Positions 42,566-54,953 of a stretch of 64,000 nucleotides of DNA are shown piece by piece. How positions within the stretch are numbered: position 1 is the stretch's first letter; each line of letters starts with the position of its first letter. The position numbers were made by a program, and so were the translations under genes. Source of the DNA: Wenjunlia vitaminophila DSM 41686 (lineage in GTDB: Bacteria > Actinomycetota > Actinomycetes > Streptomycetales > Streptomycetaceae); the NCBI RefSeq assembly GCF_000380165.1, contig NZ_KB904680.1, forward strand, positions 153,915 to 217,914. Reading direction: 5' to 3'. The notes below the pieces were generated by a model. That model ran no database searches. It worked only from the letters and a program-made list of their open reading frames with translations, and was not told the origin of the DNA.

Positions 42566-43882
42566 GTGGGGGGTGTGGACCGGCGGTTCCGCGCCCTCGT
42601 GGCCGCGCACGCCGTGTCCAGCTACGGCAACTACCTCAACCTGATCGCGCTGAGCCTGTTCTCCTACGAGGTCGCCGGCACCGCGTTCGGGGTCGGCGCG
42701 GTGATGGCGTTACGCCTCTTCTCCGGGTTCCTCGCGGGTCTCGTGGCCGGGGGCCTGTTGGCCAGGGCCACCCGCAGGACCGTGATGGTCTGCACGGACG
42801 TCGCACAGGTCACCGCGATGGCCGTGCTGGCCATGACCGCGTCGCACACGCCCCCGTGGCTGTTGGGCTGCGCGGTGGTGGTCATGGGCGCGGGGAACAC
42901 GCTCTTCAACGTCTCCCTGCGCAGCGCGGTCCCGGTCATGGTCGGCCAGGAGGCCCGTGCCCGGGCGAACGGGCTGCTGGTCGCGGCCCGGTCCTGGGCC
43001 ACGGTGCTCGGCTTCGCCTCGGCCGCGCCCGTCATCGGCTTCGGGGGCTACGCCACCGCGTTCGCCGTGAACGCGGCGAGCTTCGCGGTGTCCGCCGCGG
43101 CGCTGCTGGTGCTGCGCCCGCGCACCGACGACCGGGGGGCCGCCGGGGGCGAGGTCCCCGGCCCGTCGGCGGAGCAGGGCGCGGGGGCGTCGTCCCGCCC
43201 GGCCGCGGGCGGGCGCCCGGGGCTCGCAGCACTGGGCGTTCCCGCCCTCCTGGCGGGGATGATCGCGCTGAGGGCCCTGGACGCCCTCGCCTCCTCCTCG
43301 CACAACGTCGCCCTGCCCGTGGTCGCGGACTCCAACGGTTCCACCGACCCCGCGGTGTTCATGACCCAGTTCTGGGCGGCGTGGGCGGTGGGCACGTTCC
43401 TCGCCCAACAGGTCCTCAGGCGCCGGACGGACTCGTCGGCGTGGGGAGCGCGGGCGTTCGCGGTCGGCACCTGCGCGATGTCGATCTCCTTCGTCCTGGC
43501 GTTCACCGGGCTGCCGGCCGTGGCGCTGGTGCTGGCGTCGGTGTCCGCCGGGTTCGCGGACGGCTGCACGGAGATCGTCTACACCTCGCGCCTCCAGGCC
43601 ACCCCCGACCGGCAGCGCAGCCGCCTGTTCGGGCTGTCCGCCACGGCGGAGACCTCCGGGTTCACCGTGGGAACGGTGAGCGCGGCGGCGGCCCTGGAGG
43701 CACTGCCCGCCCTGGTCGTGGTGGGTGCCTTCCACGGAGTCGCGGTGTGCGGGGCGCTGGTCCTGCTGGCCCTGACCACCGTCAGCGGGGGCACGGCGCC
43801 GCCCCGTTCGTCCACGAGCGCAGACGAGGGAGAGGAGTCACATGGAACGCGTCCAGGGGCAGGCACTGTGCCGGGGGCCTGA
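42566..43882 (+). CDS. MFS exporter linked to the megasynthase
   Basis: A 438-residue MFS protein with about 10-12 TM segments (YLNLIALSLFSYEVAGTAFGVGAVMALRLFSGFLAGLVAGGLL..., WAAWAVGTFLAQQVL, VALVLASVSAGFADG). The GTG at 42566 has GGAGAG upstream. Its last 41 nt overlap the start of the megasynthase in another frame, an unusually long overlap that implies translational coupling and that the product is exported by this protein. Confidence 0.85.
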   Translation: MGGVDRRFRALVAAHAVSSYGNYLNLIALSLFSYEVAGTAFGVGAVMALRLFSGFLAGLVAGGLLARATRRTVMVCTDVAQVTAMAVLAMTASHTPPWLLGCAVVVMGAGNTLFNVSLRSAVPVMVGQEARARANGLLVAARSWATVLGFASAAPVIGFGGYATAFAVNAASFAVSAAALLVLRPRTDDRGAAGGEVPGPSAEQGAGASSRPAAGGRPGLAALGVPALLAGMIALRALDALASSSHNVALPVVADSNGSTDPAVFMTQFWAAWAVGTFLAQQVLRRRTDSSAWGARAFAVGTCAMSISFVLAFTGLPAVALVLASVSAGFADGCTEIVYTSRLQATPDRQRSRLFGLSATAETSGFTVGTVSAAAALEALPALVVVGAFHGVAVCGALVLLALTTVSGGTAPPRSSTSADEGEESHGTRPGAGTVPGA

Positions 43883-46800
43883 GCCGGACCGCACCGAGGA
43901 CGACCCGCCCAACGCGGTGCGGGCGCTGCTGCGGGCCGCGGGCTCGGCCCCCGACGCCGCCGTCACCACCGTCGCCCCGGACGGTTCCGTGACCCAACAG
44001 CGGTACCCCGAGCTGCTGGAGCGTGCCCGACGGCTGCTCACGGGGCTCCGGCAGCGCGAGGTGCGCGCGGGTGACACGGTGGTGCTGTGCGGGCTCGGTC
44101 TCGACGAGTTCTTCCCCGCCTTCTGGGCCTGCGTCCTCGGCGGCGTCCGCCCGGTGGCCATCGCGGAGCACCCGGTTCCCGGCTCCCCGGCGCTGGAACG
44201 CCTGCTGCACACCTGCGCGTTGCTCGACCGGCCGCTGGTCCTGGGTGACGCCGCCGACGCGGCGGCCCTGGCCGGAGCCGGCCCACGGGTGCGGTACGCG
44301 CTCGCACGGGACTGCGTGGCCGACTCGCCCGCGCAGGACCACACCGAGCCCGACGGGTCCGACACCGCGCTGCTCATGCTCTCCTCCGGCAGCACCGGTG
44401 TCCCCAAGGCCGCCCGGATCACCCACGCCGGCCTCGCGGACTTCGCCGCGAGCACCCGGCGCATCCTGGACGTGCGCCCGGGCGACACCATGGTGAACTG
44501 GCTCCCCGTCGATCACAGCGGCGCCTTCCTGCTGTACCACCTGCTGGCGGTCTTCACGGGATGCACCAACGTCCACGCGCCGACCGAACGGGTCCTGGCC
44601 GAGCCGCGGCGCTGGCTCGACCTCCTCGAGCGGCACCGCGCGCAACACAGTTGGGCGCCGACCTTCGCCTACCAGCTCGTCGCGGACGCGGTCGCCGAGG
44701 AGCCCGACGCGCACTGGGACCTCAGCGGCCTGAAGTCCCTGCTGTGCGGGGGCGAGCAGATCGCCCTCCCGGTGCTGCGCCGCTTCCTGCGGGCAACGGC
44801 CGGGTCCGGCGTCCGTGAGGGGCACATCGTCCCGGCGTGGGGGATGGCGGAGACGGTCACCGCCATCACCTACGGACGGCTGGACCGGCCCGGCACCGTC
44901 CACCGCCTCCTGAAGGACAGCCTGGGCGGGGACCTGCTGCGCGCCGACGCGAACACACCGGAGAGCGCGTGCGTCACCTTCGTCGCGGCGGGATCTCCCG
45001 CACACGGCGTCGTCCTGCGCGTGGTGGACGACGCGGGGGAGCCGGTGCCCGGCGGCCGGGTCGGCCGGCTCCAGGTGCACTCCCCCACCCGCCTGACGCC
45101 CGGCTACGTCAACGACCCCGACGCGGACGCGGCGGCGTACCCCACGGGTCACCACTGGCTGGACACCGGCGACCTGGCCTTCCTCGACGGCGACCAGGTG
45201 GTGATCACCGGCAGGCGCAAGGACGTGATCGTCCTCAACGGGCACAACGTCTACTGCCACGAGGTCGAGGAGGCCGCGACCGCCGTCGCCGGGACCCGCG
45301 CGGGAGAGGTGGCCGCCTGCGGCGTTCCCCGGCCCGACAGCGGCACCGAGGAACTGGCCGTGTTCTTCGTGAGCCGCGGCCCGGAGGAGGACGCCAGGAT
45401 CGCCCGGGAGGTGCGGGCCGCGCTGTTCACCCGGCTCCGCCTCACCGCCGCCCACGTGCTGCCCGTCCCCCCGGGCGAGTTCCCGAGGACCCCCGCGGGG
45501 AAGGTGCGCCGCGCCGAACTCCGCGAGCGCCTGCTCGGCGGCGGCCCGGGGAGCGGTCCCGCCGCGCCGGACACCACGGACCCCACCGACGTGGCGCAGG
45601 GGGTGCGGGACGAGGTGGCGGCCGTGCTCGGCCGCCCGGTGGGCGCCCACGTGCCGTTCTACGAACTCGGCCTCACCTCCCCCCTCCTGGTGCGGCTGCG
45701 GGCCCGCCTCGAGCGGCGGTTCGCGACGCCGGTCCCGCAGACCGCGCTCTTCGAGCACCCCACGGCCGCCGCCCTCGCCGCGCACCTGGCCGGCGTCCCC
45801 GGGACGGCCCAGGGGCACGGGGCCACGGAGCCGGCCGGGAGCCCCGACCGGGCCGACCGGCGGATCGCGGTCGTCGGGTTGTCGTTGCGTTTCCCCGGCG
45901 CCAACTCGGTGGAGCGGTTCTGGGCCAACCTGCGGGACGGCGTGGACAGCGTCCGGGTCCTCGACGAGCGGGACCTCGCGGCGGCGGGCCTGACACCGCG
46001 GCAGCGCACCGCACCCGACCTGGTGCCCGTCGCCGGCGTCCTCGACGGCGTCGAGGAGTTCGACGCGGAGTTCTTCGGCATCAGCCCCAGGGAAGCCGCA
46101 CTCACCCACCCCGCGCACCGGTTGTTCCTCGAGTGCTGCCACGAGGCCCTCGAGGACGGCGGGTACGCGGCCAGCGAACCCGGAACCAGGGTCGGGGTGT
46201 TCGCCGGCTGCGGCATGAACCTCTACGACCACCAGCACCCCCACCCGGCCGGCACCCACGGCGGCGCGGCCGACCCCGCCGAGGGCATGCAGGCGGCCAT
46301 CGGGCAGCAGCCGGACTTCCTGGCGTCCCGCGTGGCCTACCGGCTCGGACTCACCGGCCCGGCCGTCGGCGTGCAGACGGCCTGCTCCACCTCGCTGGTC
46401 GCCGTGCACCTCGCGGCCCAGGCCCTGCTGAGCGGTGACGCGGACCTGGCACTCGCGGGTGCCGCGGCCGTGCACGTCCCGCAGGAGACCGGGTACCGCA
46501 GTCAGCCGGGGTCCGTGCTGTCCCCCACCGGGCGCTGCCGGGCGTTCGACGCGGAGGCCGACGGGACCGTGGGCGGCAACGGGGTGGCCGCCGTCCTGCT
46601 CAAACGCCTGGACCGGGCGCTGGCCGACGGGGACACGGTGCACGCGGTGCTCCTGGGTTCCGCGGTCAACAACGACGGCGCGGGCAAGGTCGGGTTCAGC
46701 GCGCCCGGCGTCACCGGGCAGGTCGAGGTGGTGCGCGAGGCGATCCGCAGGGCGGGGGTGCCCGCGGAGACCATCTCGTACGTGGAGGCGCACGGCACCG

Positions 46801-49800
46801 GCACCCGCCTGGGCGACCCGGTGGAGCTCGAGGCGCTGGGCCGGGCCCTCGGCGAGGGCACGCGGCGCACCGGGTTCTGCACGGTCGGCTCGGTGAAGCC
46901 GAACATCGGGCACCTCGACAGCTGCGCCGGGATGGCCGGACTGATCAAAACGGTGCTGATGCTCCGGCACCGCACCCTGGTGCCGACCCCGCACCTGGTC
47001 CGGCCCAGTCCCGAACTCCGCCTGGACGGCGGGCCCCTGGTGCTCGCCCGCGAGCTGCGGCCGTGGCGGACCCCGGACGGCGTGCCGCTGCGGGCCGGGG
47101 TCAGCGCCCTCGGCGTCGGCGGCACCAACGCCCACGTGGTGCTCCAGGAGGCCCCGGCGCCGTCCCGGCCCTCCGCGGCGGTGTCCGGGCCGCCCGTGCT
47201 GGTCCCGGTGTCGGCCAACGACGCGCAGGCGCTGGCCGAGTGGACGGACCGGCTCCGTGCCCACCTGCGCCAGCGGCCCGAGCTCCCGGCGGCGGACGTG
47301 GCGGCCACGATGGCGCTCGGCAGGCCGCACCGCGCGGTGCGGGCGGCGGTGGTCGGCCGGACGGCCGGGGAGCTGGCCCGGGCCCTGGAGCAGCACGCCG
47401 TCCGCGGCCCGCTGGGCCCGCTGGCGTTCGCCTTCCCCGGGCAGGGCAGTGCCCGCCGCGGCATGGCCAGCGGCATCCACGCCGCGTTCCCCGCCGCCCG
47501 GAAGGTCCTCGAGCGGTGCGAGCAGGTCTACGCCGACGAGTTCGGCGGCACCCTGCTCCCCCTCCTGCTGGAGGAGTCCCCGGACACCGGAACGGACACC
47601 TGGCCCACGGAAACCGCCCAGCCCGCCCTGTTCGCACACCAGTCGGCGCTGGCCGCGGTCCTGCGCTCCGCGGGGGTGCGCCCCGCGCTGCTCCTCGGGC
47701 ACAGCGTCGGCGAGTACGCGGCGCTGTGCGCGGCCGGGGCGCTGACGCTGGAGGACGGCCTGCGGCTCACCGCCTGGCGGGGGCGTGCGATGCACTCCGA
47801 CTGCCCACCGGGCGGCATGCTCGCCGTGCGCGCCGACCGGGACCGGGCCGAGGGCGTCGCCAGGGCCGCCGGCGTGGTCGTGGCCGCGGTCAACGGGCCC
47901 CGCGCCCAGGTCCTTTCCGGTCCGCCGGAGGCACTGCGGGAGGCGGCGCGCCTCCTGGACCGGGAGGGGCTGCGGTGGCGGGCGCTGCCGGTGGACCGGG
48001 CGTTCCACTCGGCGGCGATGGAACCGGCGCTCGGCCCCTTCCGCGCGTACGCCGAAGGGGTGCGGTACCGGCCGTTGGAGGTCCCCGTGGTGACCGCCGC
48101 GGACGGCGAGCTGCGCCCGGAGGGCTGGACCGTTGACGTGGACCACCTCTGCCGCCAGGCGCGGCGGCCCGTCCGCTTCGACCTGGCCGTGGCCGCGGCG
48201 GTGGGGCGGGGCTGCGCGGACTTCCTGGAGGTCGGAGCCGGGGACACCCTCGCCGGGATCGGCCGCCACTGCGCCCCCGGGAGTCGGTGGCTGGGCGGGC
48301 AGGGCAGCGGGCCGCGGGGGGCCGACCAGGTGGGGGGGCTGCTGGAGGGACTGGGATCGCTGTACCGCGGCGGCGCCGAGCTGGAGTGGCGTGCCATCGT
48401 CCGGGGCGGCGGCAGGGTCCCGCTGCCGGGGTACCCCCTGCGGCGGCGGCGCGTCGAGCCGGTCGCGGGCCCCCTCCCGAGGGCCGCCACCCCGTCGGAG
48501 CGCGCGCCAGGACCACGGCGGGAAGGGGAGCGGGACGCGCAGCGGGAGACGGCGCCCCGGGAACCGCTGGATACGGTGCCGCAGCACCTGCTGGACACGG
48601 TCCTGGAACTGACCGCGGACAAGCTCGGGACCGCGGTGGCGGACACCCGTCCCGACAGCTCGTTCTTCGAGCTGGGCGCGGACTCCCTCGCTCTGATGGG
48701 CATGACCGCGGAGCTGGAGCGGCGGTTCGGGGTGCGCGTCCCCGTCCGGGAGCTGTTCTCCACCGCCGACACCCCGCGCAGGCTGGCCGCCCGCCTCGCG
48801 GTGCGCGGCGGTGACCCGAACGGGCCCGCCCCCGACCCCGCGGGGGAGCCGGTGCGGGCCGGGCGCGGGACGGTGGAGCGCGGCGGCGAACCGCAGCACG
48901 GACCGGAATCCCGGGACGCCCACCCCGCGGCCCCGGCGGCCGAGCCGGCGGCCGATGGCGGCACGGGGCTGCACGAGCTGTTCGGGCGTCAACTGGGAGT
49001 GGTGGAGCAACTCGTGGAGCAGGTGAGCGGGGTCATCTCCCGCCAGCTCGACCTGCTCTCGTCACGGGCCGCCCCACCCGGGGCCACCGCGCCGGACGTC
49101 CCCCGCCCGGCGGTTCCCGTCCCGGTGCCCCGGCCCGCGGCCCCGGCGCACCCGGAGCCCGCTCCCCCGCTCGACCCGGTGGCGGCCCCTGCGGCCGGCT
49201 GCGACCTCAGCCTGTACTTCTTCGGTGACTACCCGCAGGAGGCGGGCCACGACAGGTACGCACTCATCATGAGGGCCGCGGAGTTCGCCGACCGGCACGG
49301 GTTCCACGCCCTGTGGTTCCCCGAGCGGCACTTCAACTCGTTCGGCGCGCTCTTCCCCAACCCGTCGGTGCTCGCCGCCGCCCTGGCGGCCACGACCAGC
49401 CGCATCCGGCTGCACGCCGGCTCCGTCGTGCTGCCGCTGCACCACCCGGTCCGGGTCGCCGAGGAGTGGTCGGTCGTGGACAACCTCTCCGGCGGCCGGG
49501 CCGGCCTGTGCTTCGCCAGCGGCTGGCACGCCACGGACTTCGCGTTGGCCCCCGAACACTTCGGCCGGCACCACGAGGTGATGTACGAGCAGTTGGCGAC
49601 CGTGCGCCGGCTCTGGTCGGGGCAGCCGCTCACCCTGAACGGTGGTGACGGCCAGCCCGTCGAGGTCCACCTGCACCCGCGCCCCGTGCAGCGGCAGCCG
49701 CCGATGTTCGCAGCCGTGGTGGGCAACCCGGACAGCTACCGCCGGGCCGCCGCCAACGACCTGGGTGTGGTCACCAACCTGATGACGCAGACGGTCGAGC

Positions 49801-52800
49801 AGCTCACGCGGAACGTCGCGCTGTACCGGCGCACCCGTGCCGAGCACGGCCTGGACCCCGCGGCGGGCCGGGTGGTGGTGCTCGTGCACACCTACCTCGA
49901 CGACGACGCGGAACGGGCCCGGGCCGAGGCGTACCGGCCGTTCGTGTCCTACCTGCGCTCCTCGCTGTCCCTCTTCGACCAGGTCACCAACAGCCTGGGC
50001 CTGGAGGTGGACCTGGACGGCGCCCCCGAGGAGGACGTGGAGTTCGTGCTGGGGCGGGCCTACGCGCGCTACTGCGCCTCCCGCGCGCTCATCGGCGACC
50101 CGGACCACGCCGCCGCGACGGTACGCCGGTTGGTGGAGGCCGGCGCGGACGAGGTCGCCTGCTTCGTGGACTTCGGCGTCCCGGCGGAGAAGGTGCTCGC
50201 GGCCCTGCCGGTGCTGGACCGGGTCCGTCGCGGCCAGGAATCCGGGGAGCGGGAACACCCCGGGGCCCGCGAGCGGTCCCCGGCCCGGGAACCGTCCGAG
50301 GCCCGGGAACCGTCCGAGGCGCCGGGGCGCGCCGCGGACCCACCGGCCGTCCCGGAGCCGAGGCGGACACCGCTGTCGCCGGCCCAGCGCCGCATCTGGT
50401 TCCTGGAGCGGCTGCACCCGGGCACCAGCGCGTACCACGAGCCGAAGGCCATCCGGCTGGACGGGCCGCTCGACGTGGCGGCGCTGCGGTGGGCGCTGCG
50501 GCGGGTGGTCGACCGGCACGTGTCGCTGCGCACGGTGTTCCGGGAGTTCGACGGCGTCCCCTACCAGGAGGTCCTGGACGACGTACCGTTCGCGTGCCCG
50601 CTCGAGGACCACACCGGGGCGTCGCAGGAGGAGGCGCTGCGCGGCGCCCTGGAGACCGAGGGGCGGCGGATCTTCGACCTGGGCACCGGCCCGCTGGTCT
50701 CGGCGCGCCTGCTGCGCCTGTCGGCCAACCGGCACCTGCTCTTCCTGCTGGTCCACCACATCGTCTTCGACTCCTCCTCCACGGCGGTGCTTGCGCGCGA
50801 CCTCGCCGCCCACTACCGTGCCTGGCCGCACGGCGAACCCGCGTTGCCGTCGCTGGGCGACCCGCCCCCGGTCGAGGAACCCGACCCCGCCTCGCTCGCG
50901 GAGTCCCTCGCGTTCTGGCGGCGCGCGCTGGACGGCGCCCCCGAGCTGTCCCTCCCCACCGACCGGCCGCGCCCCGCGGTCAGGTCCGGCGCGGGCGCCA
51001 GTCACACCCACGCCCTCGACGCCGAACTCGTCGGCAGGCTGCGGGCGTTCGCCGCCGCCCACCGCGCCACCCCGTTCATGGCCCTGACCGGCGCCGTCTG
51101 CGCGGTCCTCGGCCGGTTCAGCGGCCAGCAGGACGTGGTCGTCGGCACCGCGGTCGCCGCGAGACCAGCGGGTGCCGAGCACCGGGTCGGCCTCTTCCTC
51201 GACACCGTGGCACTGCGCCTGGACCTCACCGGCGACCCGGACTTCCCCACGCTGCTGCACCGCGTCCGGGAGGCCAGCACGGCGGCGTTCGAGCACCGGG
51301 CCGTCCCCTTCGACGAGTTGGTCGCCGCGGTCAACCCAACGCGCGTCCCCGGCCGCAACCCGCTCTTCCAGGTGCTGGTGGAGTACGAGAACGAAGGCGA
51401 GGTGGAGTTCGACCCGCCGCGGCTGACGGCCACGCTCCTCGACGTGCCGAGCGCCCGCGCCCCGTTCGACCTGAGCGTCTACCTGACGCACCACGCGGAC
51501 GGGGTGCGGTTCATGGTCGAGTACGACACGGACCTGTTCGACGAGGGCACCGTGCGCCGGTTCGTGGACTACGTGGAGCAGGTGCTGCGGCGTGCCCTCG
51601 ACGCTCCCACCGCCGCGCTGCCCGCGCTGACCGCGGTCACCGACGCCGACCGTTCGGCCCTGGCGCGCCTGGGCGGCCAGGACCTGCCGTCCCCGGCCGG
51701 GGGCACCCTGCACGGCCTGTTCGAGGAGCAGGCACGCCGGACGCCGGACGCCGCCGCCCTGGTCAGCGACGGCGGGCGGGTCGGCTACCGGGAGTTGGAC
51801 GTCGCCGCCGACCATCTCGCGCGGCGGCTGCGGGCCCGCGGCGCGGTGCCGGGCGAACGGGTCGCGGTGCTGCTCGACCGGGGCCCCGACCTGGTCACCG
51901 CCCTGCTCGGGGTGCTCAAGAGCGGGGCCGCCTACCTGCCGCTGGACCCGTCGGTGCCCACGCCGCGGCTCGGCGCGCTCCTCGACGACGGCGCGCCGGT
52001 CCTGCTGCTGACCAGCCATGCGGTGCTCGCCCGGCACCCGGGGCTGGCCGGCCGGCCCGGGTGCCTGGTGGACGGGGTGGCGGACGCGGACGACACCGCC
52101 GCCGCGGTCCCCCCGGGGGGCGGTGCCGGGCCGGACGACCCCGCGTACTGCATCTACACCTCGGGTTCCACCGGACACCCCAAGGGCGTGGTGGTGCCCC
52201 ACCGGGGTCCGGTCAACCTGGTCCGTGGGCACCTGGAACGGCATCCGGCGCTGCGCACCCTCCAGTGGACGTCGCCCGCGTTCGACGTCAGCGTCCAGGA
52301 GATCTTCACGACGCTCGCCTCGGGGGCGGCGCTCGTCCTCATCGACGACGGGGTCCGGCACGACCCCGCCGCCGTCGTGGAGGCGGTGCTGCGGCACGGG
52401 GTGGAGCGGGTGTTCATGCCCCGCACACCGCTGAAGTACCTGGTGGAGACGGACCCCCGGATGCCGTCCCTGCGCGAGCTGTTCTCGGCGGGCGAGGCGT
52501 TGCAGCTCACCGGGGCGTTCCGTCGTTTCCTCGCCGCCCACCCGCGCTGTGCCCTGTTCAACCAGTACGGGCCCACGGAGGCCTCCGTCATCGTCACCTC
52601 CCACCGCGTCGATCCGGGCGGCGAGGAGTGGCCACCGATCGGCACCCCCGTGCCCGGGGCGCGGATCACGCTGCGCGACGCCGCGGGGCGTGCGGTGCCG
52701 GTGGGCGCCGTGGGGGAGATCCACATCGGCGGCGTCCCGGTGGCGCACGGCTACCACGCCCGGCCCCGGGAGACCGCCGCCGCGTTCCTCGACGACGGTT

Positions 52801-54833
52801 CGGGGTCTGTGGTGTACCGCACCGGGGACCTCGGGCGCTGGCGGACGGACGGAACGCTCCAGTACTGCGGGCGGGCCGACGACCAGGTCAAGGTGCGGGG
52901 ACACCGGGTCGAACCCGCCGAGGTGCAGGCGGTGTTGGCCGCGCTGCCCGGGGTGCGCGACGCCGCCGTGGTCGCCCGCCGCGACCGGCACGGCGAGGCG
53001 GAGCTCGTCGCCTACGTGGTCCCCGCCGCGCCCCTGGACGACCTCGGCGACCTGCGCACCGCGCTGGCGGCGGAGGTCCCGGACCCCCTGGTGCCGCGTC
53101 GCTGGGTGAGCCTGGAACGGCTGCCGGTGAACGCCTCCGGCAAGCTGGACCGGGAACGGCTGCCCGCACCCGACGACGGGTCACCGGCACCGGACACCGA
53201 CGCGGGCCCCGTCACACCGTTGGAGAAGTCCCTGCATGAGCTGTGGTGCGGGGAACTGGGGCTGCGCCGGATACCGGTGAACCGGTCCTTCTTCGAGCTG
53301 GGCGGCCACTCCCTGAGCGCGATCCGGCTGCTGAACCGGATGGCCGGGGAGCTGGACCTGGCCCTGCCCATGGCCGACTTCTTCCGCGGTCCGACGATCC
53401 GGGGCGTCGCCGCCCGCTACGAGCGGCCCGCGCCCACGGCCCCGGTGGTGGACACCGTTCCGACGACCTCGGCGTTGCGCAGGTTGTGGCGCCGGCACCA
53501 CCAGGTCGCGGACCCGGCCGTCTACAACGTCGCCCACCGCGTGGACCTCCACGGCGACCTCGACCCGCGGAGGCTCACCCGCGCCCTGGAACTGCTGGTG
53601 GGGCGCCACCACGCGCTGCGCAGCAGGTGCGCGCGGCGCGGGGAGCAGTACGTGGTCGAGGTGCTGGCCGAGGTGCCGGTGGACCTGCCGGTCACCGACC
53701 TGTCCGCACGCGCCGGGGACGACGAGTTCGTCGAACGGTGGTGCCGGGACCAGGCGTCCCACGCGTTCCGGATGGACCACGCACCACTGTTCCGCTTCCG
53801 GCTGGCACGGCTGGGACCGGACCGCTGGGTGCTGGTGACCGTCCTCCACCACGCGGTCTGTGACGGCTGGTCCCTGGGCGTCCTGTGGGGTGAGCTCGAA
53901 GCGCTCTACAACGCCCAGGACCGCGGCGACGGCGACCCGCTGCCCCGGCCCGCCGTGCAGTTCACCGACTGCGCCCGCGCCGAGCACCGGATGAGCGGTG
54001 AACGCCGGGCGGAGCTCGAACGGTTCTGGCGCACCGAACTCCGCGGGGTGCCGCTGCGCCCGTCACTGCCCTGCGACGGGCCGCGCCCCGAGGCGCTGTC
54101 CGGCCGGGGTGACCTGTGCACCTGGGTCCTCGACGGTGACGCGCCGCGCCGGGTCGTGGACACCGCCAACCGCCTCGGCGCCACCCCGTACACCGTGCTG
54201 GCCGCGGCGTTCGCCACCTGGCTGGCGGGGGTGTGCGGCGGGCCCCCCGACGTGGTGCTGGCCGCGTCGAGCGCCAACCGGCTGCGGCCTGAGCGGTCGG
54301 ACGTGGTCGGGCTGTTGGGCGACGCCGTGCTCCTGCGCGCCCGGCTCGACGGGGCGGGGACCTTCGCCGAGCTGGTGGCGCAGCTCGGCTCCACCCTCTT
54401 CACCGTCCTGGACCACCAGGAACTGCCGCTGACCGAGGTGGTGGAGCTGGTCTCCCCCGGGTCCGCGGACTCGCTGTTCCCGACCGTGCTGTTCACCGTG
54501 GTCACCACTCCCCCGCCCGCGTTGCGGCTGCGGTCGGTGTCGGCCTCGGTGCGGGGACTCCCCACGTCGGGCGTGGCGCGGAACGAGCTGTACGTCGTCC
54601 TGACGCCGGGCGACGACACCATCGCCGTCGACTTCGAGTACTCCACGGACCTGTTCGCGCGCACGACGGTCGAGGCATGGGGCATGGCCTTCACCGACCT
54701 GCTCCTGGAGGCGACGAGGGACCCGGGGCGTTCGTTGGGGTACCTGTGCGACGCGGCCGGGGCGTCCGGGGGGACGAGCACTCGCAAGGCCCGTCGGGGG
54801 CGGGTCCACGGAGAGTCGAGCGAGAGGGAGTGA
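43842..54833 (+). CDS. Hybrid PKS-NRPS megasynthase: acyl ligase-ACP-KS-AT-ACP-monooxygenase-C-A-T-C
   Basis: A 3663-residue multidomain synthase. Domains, approximate residues: acyl-AMP ligase 1-570 ([25 protein letters not shown]); ACP1 about 600-650 (ELGLTSPLL); KS 673-1106 (TACSTS, EAHGTGT, NIGHLD); AT 1190-1480 ([11 protein letters not shown] loop, malonyl-type); ACP2 about 1570-1640 (LGADSLALM); FMN-dependent luciferase-like monooxygenase of the MupA/Atu3671 type 1787-2130 ([11 protein letters not shown]); C 2174-2600 (HHIVFDSSS); A 2623-3100 ([34 protein letters not shown]); T about 3153 (LGGHSLSAI); terminal C 3206-3630 (HHAVCDGWS). No KR, DH or thioesterase is visible. The likely product is a beta-ketoacyl aminoacyl compound. 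ATG at 43842 has GAGGAG upstream. Confidence 0.93.
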   Translation: MERVQGQALCRGPEPDRTEDDPPNAVRALLRAAGSAPDAAVTTVAPDGSVTQQRYPELLERARRLLTGLRQREVRAGDTVVLCGLGLDEFFPAFWACVLGGVRPVAIAEHPVPGSPALERLLHTCALLDRPLVLGDAADAAALAGAGPRVRYALARDCVADSPAQDHTEPDGSDTALLMLSSGSTGVPKAARITHAGLADFAASTRRILDVRPGDTMVNWLPVDHSGAFLLYHLLAVFTGCTNVHAPTERVLAEPRRWLDLLERHRAQHSWAPTFAYQLVADAVAEEPDAHWDLSGLKSLLCGGEQIALPVLRRFLRATAGSGVREGHIVPAWGMAETVTAITYGRLDRPGTVHRLLKDSLGGDLLRADANTPESACVTFVAAGSPAHGVVLRVVDDAGEPVPGGRVGRLQVHSPTRLTPGYVNDPDADAAAYPTGHHWLDTGDLAFLDGDQVVITGRRKDVIVLNGHNVYCHEVEEAATAVAGTRAGEVAACGVPRPDSGTEELAVFFVSRGPEEDARIAREVRAALFTRLRLTAAHVLPVPPGEFPRTPAGKVRRAELRERLLGGGPGSGPAAPDTTDPTDVAQGVRDEVAAVLGRPVGAHVPFYELGLTSPLLVRLRARLERRFATPVPQTALFEHPTAAALAAHLAGVPGTAQGHGATEPAGSPDRADRRIAVVGLSLRFPGANSVERFWANLRDGVDSVRVLDERDLAAAGLTPRQRTAPDLVPVAGVLDGVEEFDAEFFGISPREAALTHPAHRLFLECCHEALEDGGYAASEPGTRVGVFAGCGMNLYDHQHPHPAGTHGGAADPAEGMQAAIGQQPDFLASRVAYRLGLTGPAVGVQTACSTSLVAVHLAAQALLSGDADLALAGAAAVHVPQETGYRSQPGSVLSPTGRCRAFDAEADGTVGGNGVAAVLLKRLDRALADGDTVHAVLLGSAVNNDGAGKVGFSAPGVTGQVEVVREAIRRAGVPAETISYVEAHGTGTRLGDPVELEALGRALGEGTRRTGFCTVGSVKPNIGHLDSCAGMAGLIKTVLMLRHRTLVPTPHLVRPSPELRLDGGPLVLARELRPWRTPDGVPLRAGVSALGVGGTNAHVVLQEAPAPSRPSAAVSGPPVLVPVSANDAQALAEWTDRLRAHLRQRPELPAADVAATMALGRPHRAVRAAVVGRTAGELARALEQHAVRGPLGPLAFAFPGQGSARRGMASGIHAAFPAARKVLERCEQVYADEFGGTLLPLLLEESPDTGTDTWPTETAQPALFAHQSALAAVLRSAGVRPALLLGHSVGEYAALCAAGALTLEDGLRLTAWRGRAMHSDCPPGGMLAVRADRDRAEGVARAAGVVVAAVNGPRAQVLSGPPEALREAARLLDREGLRWRALPVDRAFHSAAMEPALGPFRAYAEGVRYRPLEVPVVTAADGELRPEGWTVDVDHLCRQARRPVRFDLAVAAAVGRGCADFLEVGAGDTLAGIGRHCAPGSRWLGGQGSGPRGADQVGGLLEGLGSLYRGGAELEWRAIVRGGGRVPLPGYPLRRRRVEPVAGPLPRAATPSERAPGPRREGERDAQRETAPREPLDTVPQHLLDTVLELTADKLGTAVADTRPDSSFFELGADSLALMGMTAELERRFGVRVPVRELFSTADTPRRLAARLAVRGGDPNGPAPDPAGEPVRAGRGTVERGGEPQHGPESRDAHPAAPAAEPAADGGTGLHELFGRQLGVVEQLVEQVSGVISRQLDLLSSRAAPPGATAPDVPRPAVPVPVPRPAAPAHPEPAPPLDPVAAPAAGCDLSLYFFGDYPQEAGHDRYALIMRAAEFADRHGFHALWFPERHFNSFGALFPNPSVLAAALAATTSRIRLHAGSVVLPLHHPVRVAEEWSVVDNLSGGRAGLCFASGWHATDFALAPEHFGRHHEVMYEQLATVRRLWSGQPLTLNGGDGQPVEVHLHPRPVQRQPPMFAAVVGNPDSYRRAAANDLGVVTNLMTQTVEQLTRNVALYRRTRAEHGLDPAAGRVVVLVHTYLDDDAERARAEAYRPFVSYLRSSLSLFDQVTNSLGLEVDLDGAPEEDVEFVLGRAYARYCASRALIGDPDHAAATVRRLVEAGADEVACFVDFGVPAEKVLAALPVLDRVRRGQESGEREHPGARERSPAREPSEAREPSEAPGRAADPPAVPEPRRTPLSPAQRRIWFLERLHPGTSAYHEPKAIRLDGPLDVAALRWALRRVVDRHVSLRTVFREFDGVPYQEVLDDVPFACPLEDHTGASQEEALRGALETEGRRIFDLGTGPLVSARLLRLSANRHLLFLLVHHIVFDSSSTAVLARDLAAHYRAWPHGEPALPSLGDPPPVEEPDPASLAESLAFWRRALDGAPELSLPTDRPRPAVRSGAGASHTHALDAELVGRLRAFAAAHRATPFMALTGAVCAVLGRFSGQQDVVVGTAVAARPAGAEHRVGLFLDTVALRLDLTGDPDFPTLLHRVREASTAAFEHRAVPFDELVAAVNPTRVPGRNPLFQVLVEYENEGEVEFDPPRLTATLLDVPSARAPFDLSVYLTHHADGVRFMVEYDTDLFDEGTVRRFVDYVEQVLRRALDAPTAALPALTAVTDADRSALARLGGQDLPSPAGGTLHGLFEEQARRTPDAAALVSDGGRVGYRELDVAADHLARRLRARGAVPGERVAVLLDRGPDLVTALLGVLKSGAAYLPLDPSVPTPRLGALLDDGAPVLLLTSHAVLARHPGLAGRPGCLVDGVADADDTAAAVPPGGGAGPDDPAYCIYTSGSTGHPKGVVVPHRGPVNLVRGHLERHPALRTLQWTSPAFDVSVQEIFTTLASGAALVLIDDGVRHDPAAVVEAVLRHGVERVFMPRTPLKYLVETDPRMPSLRELFSAGEALQLTGAFRRFLAAHPRCALFNQYGPTEASVIVTSHRVDPGGEEWPPIGTPVPGARITLRDAAGRAVPVGAVGEIHIGGVPVAHGYHARPRETAAAFLDDGSGSVVYRTGDLGRWRTDGTLQYCGRADDQVKVRGHRVEPAEVQAVLAALPGVRDAAVVARRDRHGEAELVAYVVPAAPLDDLGDLRTALAAEVPDPLVPRRWVSLERLPVNASGKLDRERLPAPDDGSPAPDTDAGPVTPLEKSLHELWCGELGLRRIPVNRSFFELGGHSLSAIRLLNRMAGELDLALPMADFFRGPTIRGVAARYERPAPTAPVVDTVPTTSALRRLWRRHHQVADPAVYNVAHRVDLHGDLDPRRLTRALELLVGRHHALRSRCARRGEQYVVEVLAEVPVDLPVTDLSARAGDDEFVERWCRDQASHAFRMDHAPLFRFRLARLGPDRWVLVTVLHHAVCDGWSLGVLWGELEALYNAQDRGDGDPLPRPAVQFTDCARAEHRMSGERRAELERFWRTELRGVPLRPSLPCDGPRPEALSGRGDLCTWVLDGDAPRRVVDTANRLGATPYTVLAAAFATWLAGVCGGPPDVVLAASSANRLRPERSDVVGLLGDAVLLRARLDGAGTFAELVAQLGSTLFTVLDHQELPLTEVVELVSPGSADSLFPTVLFTVVTTPPPALRLRSVSASVRGLPTSGVARNELYVVLTPGDDTIAVDFEYSTDLFARTTVEAWGMAFTDLLLEATRDPGRSLGYLCDAAGASGGTSTRKARRGRVHGESSERE

Positions 54834-54864
54834 CACCCGCGGAGCCCGGACTTACCCTGCTCAT

Positions 54865-54876
54865 TGGTCCGGACCA
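54865..54876. promoter_or_regulatory. DasR-like palindrome upstream of the metalloprotease gene
   Basis: A perfect 12-bp palindrome TGGTCCGGACCA, 78 nt upstream of the GTG start. It differs from the DasR core TGGTCTAGACCA only in the two central bases, and resembles elements in streptomycete chitinase promoters. GlcNAc/chitin-linked control of the lectin-metalloprotease is therefore plausible. Confidence 0.5.
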
Positions 54877-54953
54877 TGACAAGCATTCCGCCATCGGCGC
54901 CCGCCTCCGGCCCTGCCGGGGGCGGACGGCCGCTGCCCACGAAAGGCGGTCCT

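Noticed and set aside
43782..49010. 1742-codon minus-strand open frame opposite the megasynthase
   Set aside because: Shadow of the plus-strand KS/AT/ACP coding sequence. The composition is non-protein-like and the plus strand has all domain motifs.
49062..52991. 1309-codon minus-strand open frame
   Set aside because: Also a shadow of the megasynthase (monooxygenase, C and A domains).
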